From positions 5,084,001-5,148,000 of the forward strand of contig JACDQD010000103.1 in NCBI GenBank assembly GCA_019843655.1: DNA of 64,000 nt, given 5' to 3'. The position numbers and the translations under genes are program-made. The DNA is from Lethocerus indicus (Eukaryota > Arthropoda > Insecta > Hemiptera > Belostomatidae). Position 1 is the first letter of the stretch; each line of letters begins with the position of its first letter. Below, one piece after another: positions 1 to 11,900 of the stretch. The notes below the pieces were generated by a model. The model was not told the DNA's origin, searched no databases, and worked only from the letters and a program-made list of their open reading frames with translations.

Positions 1-910
1 CCCCTGCAGCTACATTTCTACCATATTCCCAAAACTCGACAAAAAATGCGAAGATTAGATCTAATTCGACTGCTGGGGGTCCACGTGGACCACTTTCGGA
101 ATCAATGATTTAGATTATCGACCGGGTGTTGAATTATATTCGAAAACATTGACAAGAATTATTAATTAATAAAATTAAACACTTTCGTTTAGTCATATGA
201 AGTGGACGCTGGTAATAGTGGGGAAATAGAAAAAATCCATTACCCTCTTTCATACATTTTTATTCTTATTCATAGTGCATCGTTTCCGAATCTTCCATAC
301 CTGCCACTAGAGGATTGAACGTTTCGAGAACTGTATTTGAAATATTTCAGTTCAATACGGCAATCGTGGGCTTACAGGTAGTGATGTTAGGTTGTGGCGT
401 TTGTGTTATCCCACAGGATTCGGGGGAAGTTTGGTCGATAGCCGAAGCAGACGCCTCTCTGGGGACCGCTGGACCGAACCTCGCTCTCTTCTGACTTTAA
501 ATTCAGTTATATAAAGTCGACTCTCGTCTCCGAGAGACGTTTTATTTCATCCCAATTTATATTTTACGGGAGATATTGGATTCAGAGGAAGATATAAAAC
601 AAAATTAAACGCGAGATTCGATTCGCCAATTGCGTTTGAAACTTCGGAATGAGATTTTTTTTATATTTAGGTCCCATCTTGAGTTTTAAGATTTATGAAC
701 CTGACGCATTTACTCTATTACGGGAGCTAAGAAATTGCATGTGATTTTCTCCTTTCTGTTCTGTTTTCTAGGTACTAGGTTTTCTTTTTTGCCTCCTCTG
801 GTAGGTTTGGTCTTTTAGGCGGGATTAGAACCGAAATAGTAGACTTGAAGGTGGAGTCCCAGTCTATTTCAGGAGTATCTTAACTGCTCTAGTTGGAGTA
901 TTAGATAGGT

Positions 911-1138
911 AGTTTAGAATACCCGTTTTGTGGTCTGCAAGGGATTGGAATACCGTAGATTTGTGTGTTTCTGTCTCCTGTCGCTGGTTTGGTCTTCTGC
1001 TAGACCAGTTTCGGCTGCTCGCCATCTTCAATAGCGGTATTAGTCACTTTGGCACTTTGGATGTTTTTTGGGCATCCTCACTGCACTGTCACTGACACTT
1101 GTACTGTCGTAGTTTATCGGTGCAAGTGCACCAACGGA
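911..1138 (+). repeat. Dispersed repeat family R1, copy 1
   Basis: Three parts recur elsewhere in the window. Bases 911-954 match the reverse complement of 16,848-16,893. Bases 949-1008, including TACCGTAGATTT, GTGTGTTTCTGTC and the self-complementary element around TGCTAGACCA, match 60,857-60,926. Bases 1108-1138 (AGTTTATCGGTGCAAGTG) match the tail of each 70-bp unit of the tandem array at 61,044-61,721. It is a short non-coding element; I cannot assign it to a known class. No terminal inverted repeats or target-site duplications were identified. Confidence 0.65.
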
Positions 1139-3083
1139 CCCACGGACGATTTTTGTGAAACTAGCGCCCAACTAGAGCAGAAATATTCTATTTCATCGAA
1201 ATGTTCCATACTTTATTGCTTTATCAGTTATCGTTATAATATCAGGTATATCAACGGTAGTGGGCATTCATTTGGTTTCAGATAGAATAGTGACAAATAA
1301 ATAGTATTCGTGTTTCTGTTTATTTTCTTTGCGAAAAAATGTACATTAAGGACGACACTGAGAGAATATAATTTTTCATCGTTAAAAAAACCTTGACATT
1401 TTTCCTGAACCCAACATTCTCTGTACTATGAAACGTGAAAAATCGCGTTGTAGGGTAATCAATCACCAGTTGGCGTTTGAGTTCAGGGGGGAACTCTCAA
1501 CCCTCCTCTGAATCTTTTATTTACTTATCGTTATTAAAATATTGAATACAAAAGTATGATTAAGAGTAATTTAATTTTTTTTGCCATTTATATGTGAAAT
1601 TTAAGAAAAAGTTCGGACAAAACCCGAACTGAAGTATTGAGTAATACAGTTGAAACATAAAAAATAGATTTAATTTTATTTGACGACGGGCGTAAGACAA
1701 ATCCTCAAACGCTAATTATGAGATTAAATATTTACAATTTGGACAATAAACGTTTGACCGAAATATGTTTTATAGGATAAACTCCATTGGGTGCCCATTA
1801 CTGCCACTTTTTCAAATGTACGCACCATCCATAACTGCGGTCCTAATGCTCTGAACGAAGCTCGTAAATTGCTGGCGTCACGAGTAATATCGTTTTAAAT
1901 GATTTTCCTTAATAAGATAACGTCATCATTTTTATTTCATAATTATGATTTCAAACAAGTAAAATCATATTGCAATAAATGTATAATATACAATATAAGT
2001 TCATTACTTTTCAATCAGAATAACTATCGTGGCACCTTTTGAAGTTAAACATAAACAAATCTATTTTTCGCATTTATTCCGGTGATTTATCTGTCTCCTC
2101 TCGCGTGCTCGATATTGTGGAAAGTATGCTGTCGTAATTTCTAATGAATTCTGTTATTAAATAATATCTGGAGCATTTAAGGAAAAACAAAGATGAAATT
2201 GATATTAACTTAGCACTGTCTATTCAAAAGTACTCAAGCGTACTTTCCCGAGGTCTTCTTGCTACTCTGCTAGGAGAACCACGAATGAAGGAATAAATAA
2301 ATTAAACCCTTCACCGGTAATTATTTCAACGCCTTGCGCCTTACCCAGTGTAGCTTGTTGGGGAGGGGAAGATAATTATAATTAACCCGCCAATTAACTA
2401 ATTGGTTCTAAAACGGTAGTGCAGTCGCGTCTACCAGAGCGTTCTAATTGATAACGATTGCGGAAATTGAGCGTGTGGTATTATAGTATCAATACAACGT
2501 TTTGCCCTTGGTAAAAGAGAAATAGTATCATCATAAAATGAGACCTTCATTTTCCTTCAATTAAGTTAAAGGTAGAATTGTAGCGATTAAATGACCGATA
2601 ACCTTTATAACAATACTGATTGTTTTTAATAGCCGACTTATTTTCATCGTGTGTCCTTCTATAATAGTATCTGTTTAAAACTCAAATCAGCATGCTGGAC
2701 GGTATGTATTTTGTGCTGTCGCGGCGAAAAGTGTAATACGTAAAAGAAAACCGTTCATTTTTTATTAACAATCCTGAAAATACTGATTACACGGCGCTAA
2801 AACAGTTTTTCGGATTCGTTTCAGATTATAGAATGGGGATCCTTATCGGTATTTAATCCTGACCAGATACTCAAAAATGTAATTGATATTTGAAACGGAG
2901 TAGTCAGAAATTGAAGTATTTGTTGGGGGGTTGGGGCTATTCAGTCATAATTGCTACCTATTGCGACTTTTCTCCATCATCAGCCGCGTTACGTCAGTTA
3001 TTACTGGCGTACGGATGCTGATCGGCCAAAACTGAACTGTGGTGGGCGGCATCAACACCTAGTATAATGCAGCGAATATTGCG

Positions 3084-3115
3084 ATAATACAAAACCGGTA
3101 TGAAGACCAAATAGG
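3084..3115 (-). repeat. Possible fragment of dispersed repeat R3
   Basis: AAACCGG followed closely by GACCAAATAGG recurs as in the reverse complement of the R3 copy at 51,065-51,243 and, with substitutions, in the 56,480-56,662 copy. Only about 30 bp align convincingly, so this may be an old remnant or chance. Confidence 0.3.
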
Positions 3116-4901
3116 CGGGCGAACACAGAATATTAATTCCTATTACTCGTATTAATCAACATTATTCATACATCGGAAAAATACGATCCGGGTAGTCTCC
3201 AGCACGGAGAGAAGCAGAAAGCTCTTAACACAGTTTCCTGTTTATCACTCGAAACAGAGGCCCGCACTTATTTTGTTTGCTGTTTGTACCTCTGGTTTAT
3301 TACTTGCGGGAATATCTGTGAGACTCGCTGTGCTATAAAATAAGTATTTTTTGGAAAAAATAAGGCGTACGAATTTGATTGCATTTCGATTTGTACGCTA
3401 TATTATTTGCCCCTTAATTCTTATTACTTTGAGGGCCGGGAATATACTCGGAATTTGTATGAGGGGCACGTCGTCGACTAGGAAGTCGTGAGGGTCCTTT
3501 CATTTGTCGGCCTCCGAAGATTGTCGTCCGGTCATTTTTCCTTCTCCCTCCCACCCCCTCACTTTTCATTGCTCGGGTTGTGAGAGGACTTAAAAGTCCC
3601 TCTTCCTCCTAGTCGGGGTCGATTAGGACCGATTGACCCCTCTCTACCCGTCCCGTCCTTCTCCCACGACGACACTCCCTTAATTTAGAATTTTCCGCCC
3701 GAATAAACTCAAAAGAGGTCCTCCCCCCACTCCTTCATGTATTGCCGAGCGCCCAGTGGCGAGCCTCAGATTAAACGGCCCGGCCTAGCGTTGAGTATGA
3801 AGAACAGCCTGTAATATACAGAATATAAAATGAAACTCCCCGCCTCTAAATCATAGAGTTGTCTGATGCATTAACCTCACTGAATATATATCTTATGTTC
3901 GTGTTATAATAACTGGATTTTCTCCATAATATGTATGACGTATAGCGGTAAAACAGGGAGGTGTGTTCTCTAAATCATTTTTGACTTTCCCGACTCCTGG
4001 AACTCGCTAAACAAAGAATAAACACCCCGGCGTAAGGGTGCAAAAATTGGGAGCATGCCTCCATAATCGTTTTTCTGGGCGGGTGTCAAAAGGAATGAGT
4101 TATTGCCGCCCCGTAATAGTTCCTCTAGGAGTTGCGGGAACGTTAATATCGTGCTCCAGTCTGGAATGGTATAATTTTATACTTTTCCGAGTACACAACA
4201 CAAATTAGTTTGAAACACCGTTTTCAATTTGTACCGGCACCTGTCGATGGATGGTTATCGCCCCAGGAAATTCCTGCGGAATTTCCATTTATATTGGTAT
4301 GGAATTAACACCTTAAAGTAACCTTTCGAAATCGTGGAACCAAGCAGGCGATATTTAAAAACTCTTCTTCCCATCCTATTTACAATTACAGTTTCGACCA
4401 GGTCAGTATGCGGGTAGTGGGTTGCGTAGAGTTTTTGCGTGAACTGTTTTGAAACAGAAATGCTTTCTCAAGTTTCATTTAGTCGGGTTCTTAGTTTCTG
4501 TCCGAGCTTCGTTAGTCAACCGCTGAGTGTTGACGAATGTGGCGCTGAAATTCCGCCACGTTGCTTCTTAAAGTGATGGATTACCTGTTTCTACTTGACG
4601 TCGATTACTAAGCCCTAGTTGCGGGCTCGAGTAATTTGCGAGACAGGCGTATGCGCCTAATAAATTGCTGATGCTGAATAATCTTAAAAACGGCGGGTCC
4701 ATTAAAACATTATTCGTTGTATTAAGGTACAACGCCCTTATTGGATTATTTCAGTTTCCGGCCTCATCCAATCAGTAGAACTTATTCAATCTGGAAAAAA
4801 CTTATTTCAAATTTTACATTAGTAAGATACATGCAATTCCGAAAGAATGATATAACGTTAGGAAATATACGTACCTAGCTATACAGTATTCACCCGCCTC
4901 A

Positions 4902-4966
4902 TGTGGCACACCTGCCACACTGGTATTGATCAGTCGCCTCCATAGTGTATCGATACTAATATGGAG
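4902..4966. other. Two adjacent perfect-arm hairpins
   Basis: Bases 4902-4908 (TGTGGCA) pair with 4913-4919 (TGCCACA) around a 4-base loop. Eighteen bases on, 4938-4944 (CTCCATA) pair with 4960-4966 (TATGGAG), enclosing the palindrome GTATCGATAC at 4947-4956. The sequence shows the complementarity directly. Whether it is a binding site, a structured RNA or chance cannot be decided here. Confidence 0.45.
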
Positions 4967-5320
4967 CTCAGTGGGCGAGCAGCACACGCGTTAGAAGACA
5001 AACCGATACTACTTGCGATACGAAAACCCTAGCCGGTCTAACAACAAGAGGAAAGAGCCTCTAGAGGATCTCCATGAATAAAATTTTGTATTCATTATTA
5101 TTTTGCTTATCTAAAATTTTTTAAAAATCATCTGAACATGTATCCCGTTTTATACACCGGTCTGCAAAAAATTATGTATCTTGAAACTGAACATGTTGAA
5201 ACATTTCGGTGTTCTTAATATTTGCCTCGATCACGTTTCTGTAAATTATCGAAAAATAATATTTTTTTAATGTATACAGCGGGAGTTGGACATAGGTTTG
5301 AAACAGGGCAGTATCAGTAG

Positions 5321-5390
5321 TCGGGCGCTCGTTCCACTACACCCGCATTACTTCCATGTCTTGTCGCTTGACATTAGCAACGCCGTTGCT
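5321..5390 (+). repeat. Dispersed repeat family R2, copy 1
   Basis: About 70 bp recur at 24,681-24,747 in the same order and orientation: TCGGGCGCTC, then ACCCGCATTAC, then CTTGTCG, then a GCATTAGC-like block and CGCCGT. The copies are diverged with small indels, as expected of an old interspersed element. It is non-coding and its class is unknown. Confidence 0.55.
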
Positions 5391-8300
5391 ACAGGAAGCG
5401 TATACCACTCCGCATTGAATTTGTTATTTACGAATAGGTCATGAGCAGACCTTTAGAGAAAATTTAGAGGCGGTGGGTGCTTTTTCTAAAATTATGAGTA
5501 AATTAAGTTGCGATGTAATGTAGGTAATGAGTAAGAAATGATGTATGCATCTCAGACCCAAAATATTGGACACACAAATACCATTTGTTAAACGAATATT
5601 CTTGGTGTTCATCTTTATTAAATCTCGAACCGCATTAAAGGAGAGTCCTATTAATTATTCATTTTTGTTCTTACCCTTAAAATTTACAGAAGTGTCTTGA
5701 TATAAAAGACGTAGAGAAAATAAATTTCGGTAATGCGCTCTTATGAACTAAAAGGGAGATGCCGACGAGGGCAGTCTTTCTTTTTTAATTTATTCGGTCC
5801 AATGGAACTACTATAATTAATTTCCACGATGGGAGGAGATATGAGAATCGAAAAATGAAAACTCTTGCAGTTCTTGTTTAACTCCGGAATGTCGCTCGGT
5901 TTTTGGCCACGTCCAATTATTCAGCCATTCTTCAAGGAAATTAAATTAAAGTTACGATATTTCGCGAGGGTTTTTTTATGCTACGTCTCGCATTCTGTCA
6001 TCTCTCGTCTGTCTGCGACGATTTATAATCTGTAGGGAATCTTTTCGCTCCATGTTGGTTTCAATTATTCATATTTAGTTACTATGTGAGTCGGTCTGAC
6101 GTCTTGTTAACAGTGATATTGTATCACTGGTTAGTGAAACAAGTAGTGTTACTTATAGGGAACATTGGTATGAATTTTTTTTCCATCGCTTGTAGCAATA
6201 TTTTTATGCGAAGGAATAATTGTGAAAAAATCGTTAACCTTCAATTGTTCATATTTACGCTCTATAAAATATTCTTACATATCATTTTTAGATAGTAAAT
6301 TCCCATAGCCATTAAAAAGAAAATAAAAACGGGTTATTACTTATGCAATCGGTCGCTAATTGTAGTCGTATGAGCTGGAGGAGTGATAGGCATTCCTGGC
6401 GTACAGCGCTTTTATGAAACAGCGATCTTTCCCTTTATTGATAGTTCTAACTCTATATTCTGGTCGGGTATCGTAATCCGTCTGAAACTTTACCCCTGGT
6501 TATAAAATTTAAGATCTGAGAGCTGAATAATACCATAGGAGTCCGAGAGAAACGGCGGTCTTAGCGGGCAATCGGTTGGTGCGGGGGGAGGGTTGAAGTA
6601 TAAAACTTTTACGCTTCGCTCTTACAATACGAGAGGATTTCGATTTTGCCCCTGTTCCGATCGCCTTATTTCTTCTTGGAGGGGCGATGAATTTTTTTCT
6701 CGAAGGCCCCCGTAATTCGAACTTACTTTTCGCGGTGTAAAGATGCCGCACTGAATTTCAAAACGGGGAGAGTAGCAGAAACGGAAAAAGTCGGTATCCG
6801 GCGGGGAAAAATGCTTTCCGCGTCTATTATTATGTATTGTGGGAAATTCATCGTTAGAGTCCTAAACTTTCCTTTGGTTCCTGATCCCTCTTATCGTAAA
6901 CATTTGAGTTTAAGTTGGATGAAGACGTTTAGGGCACCGTGAGAATATTATGTCCCTGAGGTCTCGCATCAAATCTATTTAACAAAAACAAATAACTAAG
7001 AACATAATATTGTACGTGTACCTTTGTAATATTTTTTATAACTAATATCGTTTTACCTAATATATTTTCTTTGAACGTATCGCGATATGCATTCTACGAC
7101 TGCATTCGTTATTTCGTAGGAAACGAGGAAATGAATCGTACAGAATGGTGGGTCCTTGAATGTTTCTTTAATACTTGGTTGTGTATTATATATTGCATTA
7201 AGCTGGTTTAATTATTCAGTAGTGATATATATCCATAATTGATTTTTAGAATCGATATTTCCAATCTGCATTGAATATATTTCCATACGAAATCTGGAAA
7301 CGTCTTTCTTTCAAGTCCTTAAAGGACGTTTTGATTGCCGAGGATTGTGGATTACTCAGTTTTTTTTGCGATTCGATGAACTCGGCGTGGAGCGCCCGTT
7401 CCGACCATTATATTTATCTCCTTCCGCCATTTCTTTCTTTTTTTTTGATTCCGCGCTTTGCAATGTTAAATCGCTTGAAAGCTTTCCCCGAGCTATATCC
7501 CACCGAATATTCCATTTACTTAATTCCTATTTTGTTTCGGGACTTTAAAAATTGTCGTCTTCGCGAGAAGTATTAAGTTAATTGAATTAAAACCGCCGCA
7601 AAATGGAAGATTTGTTGAACGGTTAATTAATTCGCCATCGCGGTAAGTTACGTGACTCACCCGGAGTTGTCTTCTTGCGACGTCATTTTTAAAGAATTCA
7701 AATGGGTGTTCGAATCCACTGAAAATTATGAAGTTGTAAATTAATAATTTGTTACAAAAGTATCCCGTAAGTTAGTGAACTGTTCTAAATTATATTGGAG
7801 TTAGTTACTACGTCTGCGAAATAATGGATATCACTCTGTAAAACTTAAAGCGGGGATATACATCTGGCTAATTCAATTTTGTCTACCCTATCGTTCCTAA
7901 ATTATTTCTGACGAAATAATGTTTACGCGGTGGCGGAAGTCGGTACGTGTAAATATTTATGGGGTGGCTGAAGATTTGTTGTTCGGGGTCGCTCAGCTCC
8001 CTCTGGGTCTCATATCGGGGATTTACCGGGACTCAAGTCCCCGTGGCTGGAGGGGTGTAGCAATGTAATGGTGAGTGGGAGGGCGGTCCCCCACACGACT
8101 TTGGTACGCCTTGGCATTTACAGCTAGTTTTAAGACTGTCCTCGCTCAGATTTATACGGGGTCTTCATTCCCGTCACGGACGTGGCCCCGGCAATATTGT
8201 GTGCAGGGTGTCTTTGTTCGTCCGGCGAGGTTTAATCCTCCTTCCTTGAGTGCTTTTTATTTGTTCAACCCTCACAAGAAATAACACGTTAGGCGTATTA

Positions 8301-8847
8301 CAGCGATTTAAGAAATAAATATACGATAATTAGTGGTTCACGCACAATATGTGTATGTATTCATTGTGGATGTCAATACATGTTTCGTTTACTGTAATCA
8401 TTGTTTAAAATAAAATATTTCTGTTCTGTTCATGCGGTGAATTTATGCGGACTGCGACCGTCTTTTCAGATCATTTCATTACCGTCATTCAGATACCGTC
8501 GAACAATTCATTGTTCTTCACGACTGTAGCATAATACGTCGTACTAATTCTACTACATCAAAAATACTTCCAAAAAGGGAATATTTTGAAGTTCGAGGGA
8601 ATTTCATTTCAAGTTATTGTGGTACCCACTTTATTTTTATTTTGTCTGGGGTTGTATTATTCTCAATGTTTACATTTAATTATACTCGATGGTTAAATTT
8701 TTTGTTGCCAATCGTCTATGGCTGGAGGGAGGGCAATTTTTCTGATCCTGTCTGTCGGAGCATCCCCTCGAGACGGTTGGCAATTTGACCTGCAGTATTT
8801 ATTTAAAGGGTGGCGGCAGATCTCGTTTTATCGGGCCCGGCGTGCAA

Positions 8848-8946
8848 TATATAATAGGGGCTAGGTGGGCCCAGTGTTGAGTTTCAATTTGGGGGCCGGC
8901 ACACTCTCTCCTCTCGATCTCTCTCTCACTCCCTCCCGTGACGTCA
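8848..8946 (+). promoter_or_regulatory. Possible orphan promoter: TATA-like box, CT-rich tract, CRE palindrome
   Basis: A TATATAAT box (8848-8855) lies in GC-rich DNA. It is followed by a CT-rich run (about 8903-8937) and then a perfect TGACGTCA cAMP-response palindrome (8939-8946). These are recognisable insect promoter elements, but no downstream coding exon could be tied to them, so function is inferred only from motif grouping. Confidence 0.25.
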
Positions 8947-11900
8947 CGCCACCCGGCATCGATCCCTGGGCCTGCCTGCCTGCCCACTGAGGCCAGCCTC
9001 CCTCTCGTAAACCTCTCTTCCTCCTGCTCATTCAGTCATGGGGCGGTTTTACAAATTTTACCGTTCTCCCTCGAGCCTTCCCCTATATCGGTTTCACCGT
9101 TTACGACCCCCTCTCGTCTCCTCGTTGTCCCCCTTGTGCCCCGAACCTTTTAAACAGTTGGATTGGTCAGTTCTACAGGAAATACTGACATCTGTATACA
9201 ACTCTTTGAGCAAAATCACTGTGGTGCCGCCTCCCGATTAATATTGATAATTTTTAATGGCAACTTTGTCACGAATGGAGGTTACCAGTGAACAGTAAAT
9301 TCGGTATAATATTCCGAAAACCTTACATGTTGAAATTGTAATTTAATTAGTTATGATCATAAATTAATTATGAACATAAAAAAATGTTATCACTGAATCT
9401 TCTTGAAATTACATCCATTAGACAAATTTCCGTCATATTTATTACGTAACCATTATTCATTATTAACTACACACAGTATAGTCGTAGCCAGTTCACTTAA
9501 CAGGTTATATAACAGAGTAAATTGTATTACAAAAAATACTTCAAACAAATAAAATATATACACCTACTGGCAAATTTATAATCAATATTTTTTAGTTTCA
9601 AAATTTTGACTGTCAATATTATTTTTATTCAATTATTTATTTGCGTTGAAATAGTTACTGCCACGCATAGGAAATTTAGGGTGACCGCAGCAGCGGCTCC
9701 ACCTAGCAGCTTATTACAACCAACGGTACTGGAAACGAGGGCCTGTGTGGGATAAAGAAGCGTAAATTATTCAGCGTTCGGGAAAGGGTCTTCTGTTGGG
9801 AACCGGTTCCGCCGTTATTTTGGGCGTTAGTCGGGATCTTAGACAGGAGAGCTCGGAGCTCTCTTCTAGACTTGTATTGTTAAAAACATGGCCGAGTGTG
9901 TCCACGCGCCGAGCCGTATATTGTCTGGGGCGGCCGGCTCCGTTTTGGCTGTCTGCCACCTTATTGGAATTTACTGCCCCCCAAGGCGTTCGCCCATTTG
10001 TAACACGAAATTTCGTACAAAATTGAACCGGACAGAGAATAGACTAAAAATTCATTACTTATATTTTACTAATGAATCAGCAATCATTCTTATAATATTT
10101 AGAGGTGTAATAGGGTGTAACTGTTTATTATAAAGCACTAACACCAGAAATAAGTAAATTATTACATGCGTGTATTTTTATTTCAAATATCATCGAAAAG
10201 AAAAAAATCGCCTATAAAATTACGCCTGTGGTATTGGTAACATATATCTTTTTTAACAAGATACTGAAAGAAACATGTGTATTATATTTGACTCGATTTG
10301 AACAGAATATCCGTGGCCCTTTGGCGTTGCCTAGTTGTTTCTGAAAGAAACAGATGTAAAAGCTTTCCAATTTCGGCCAATTAGCTGTAAAAGGGTGGCA
10401 GGGTATGGCCGGAGTCGGCGGCGGCGGGGGCGACGGCTGGGGGATGGCACGTTACCTCCGAATTGGATCGGTGCTGAGCTTATTGGATTAACGACATCGC
10501 CGTTTGCAAAGTAGATTATTTCAAGATCCTTTTGACTAGTGTTAACTTCTTACCGCATTCGTAATTAGTATACCGGGCCCAGTGTCTACCTCTTGTAGAA
10601 AATCGGTCGAATGTAATGTTCCTAACTGAAACTTCAAGTTGTTTTTACCTACTGACTGAATTAAGTCTTGGACTTTTTTTATCAGCTTTAATTTAAAATG
10701 AGAAACGAAAGAAGTCGCAGTGTAGAATAATAGTTTATGGAAGATATACCTAGGATCATTATGGTTTAAGAATAATATAAAAGATTAGAAATTATTCAGT
10801 TCCGTAGTTTTCACATTCAGTCAAATTATTTGTAATCTCCGTGATGTATTATAGGGAAGAAAAATGAGACTAAACGGGTTTTATACTCCGTAAACGTGGA
10901 ATGTTCGATAAATTGTAGAAATCAGTTGCATAAGGAATGGGTTGCATTAATTACGATTTTTTCACAATATTGCGAAATCAGAAATTGACCATTACACATG
11001 AATCTAAATTAATGATAAATTTTCGTACTTTTAATTTGAACCATTCTTGAAATATTTGTTATTTGTAATAGCCAATAAAAAGAAAACTTTATACCGGAGG
11101 GACAATGCCGGAAATTCCGCATAGTTATTTTCTTCTTATGCTTGTTGAAGGATTATATGCTACAAGGGAATTGGATTAGGCAGCTATAAAGGGGGCGTCG
11201 TCCCCTGACGCATCGCACCTCGTCGAGTACATTACGTCTTGAAAGGCGCGCCTTAAACCAATAATATCCTTTGAAGCGAAAATAGAGGTTTTTTTAGTGC
11301 CAGCCGCAGAAAATATTCTAGCTGGGGAGGACGAGGAAAACAGAATAGTTAATGTAAAGGCGTACACCTCCGACCAACAGGAAGTTTAATTTTCCTGTAT
11401 CGCTATCACAACCGACAGAGAAATAAAAATGGTTATTATGAATTGTTGAGAATGCTTCCATTGGATTCCTTCACATATTTCTTCATATCTTCATCTTTCG
11501 ATTTATTTTTAATTATATTAAAATTGAGTTAAAAAAAACCTGTAGTGTGGATAAATAGTCATTGCTTTATTTTCCTTCCAGAAAATTGCCGCTTCTTAAT
11601 CTTACACTGGACTCGGTAATTCGAACTAAGGAGCATTTTAAAGTAGTTTACTATATCTCATCATACATTACTGATTTTAAAACCAAAAAGATTTATAATG
11701 TTAATGCCTAGAAAGTAAATTAATAACGGAAATCAAAAATAAATATAAACTGATCGTTCATGTTACTCAACCGTGTTGCCACGGGCGCTCCAAATCTAGA
11801 AATATCTACGTGATGCTGTTTAAACTTGTGTCCGATCCATGTCTCCAACTAACTCTATTAACCCTTCCATCTGGATACTTTAAGTTTGTTCATTTAAGTT

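Noticed and set aside
7708..7720. GTTCGAATCC, a perfect pol III B-box-like sequence (also similar at about 14,170 and 12,300)
   Set aside because: No A box or cloverleaf could be built upstream in any of the three places.
10403..10489. Short Gly-rich frame in a GC-rich patch
   Set aside because: Fewer than 30 codons, with no donor or conservation argument.
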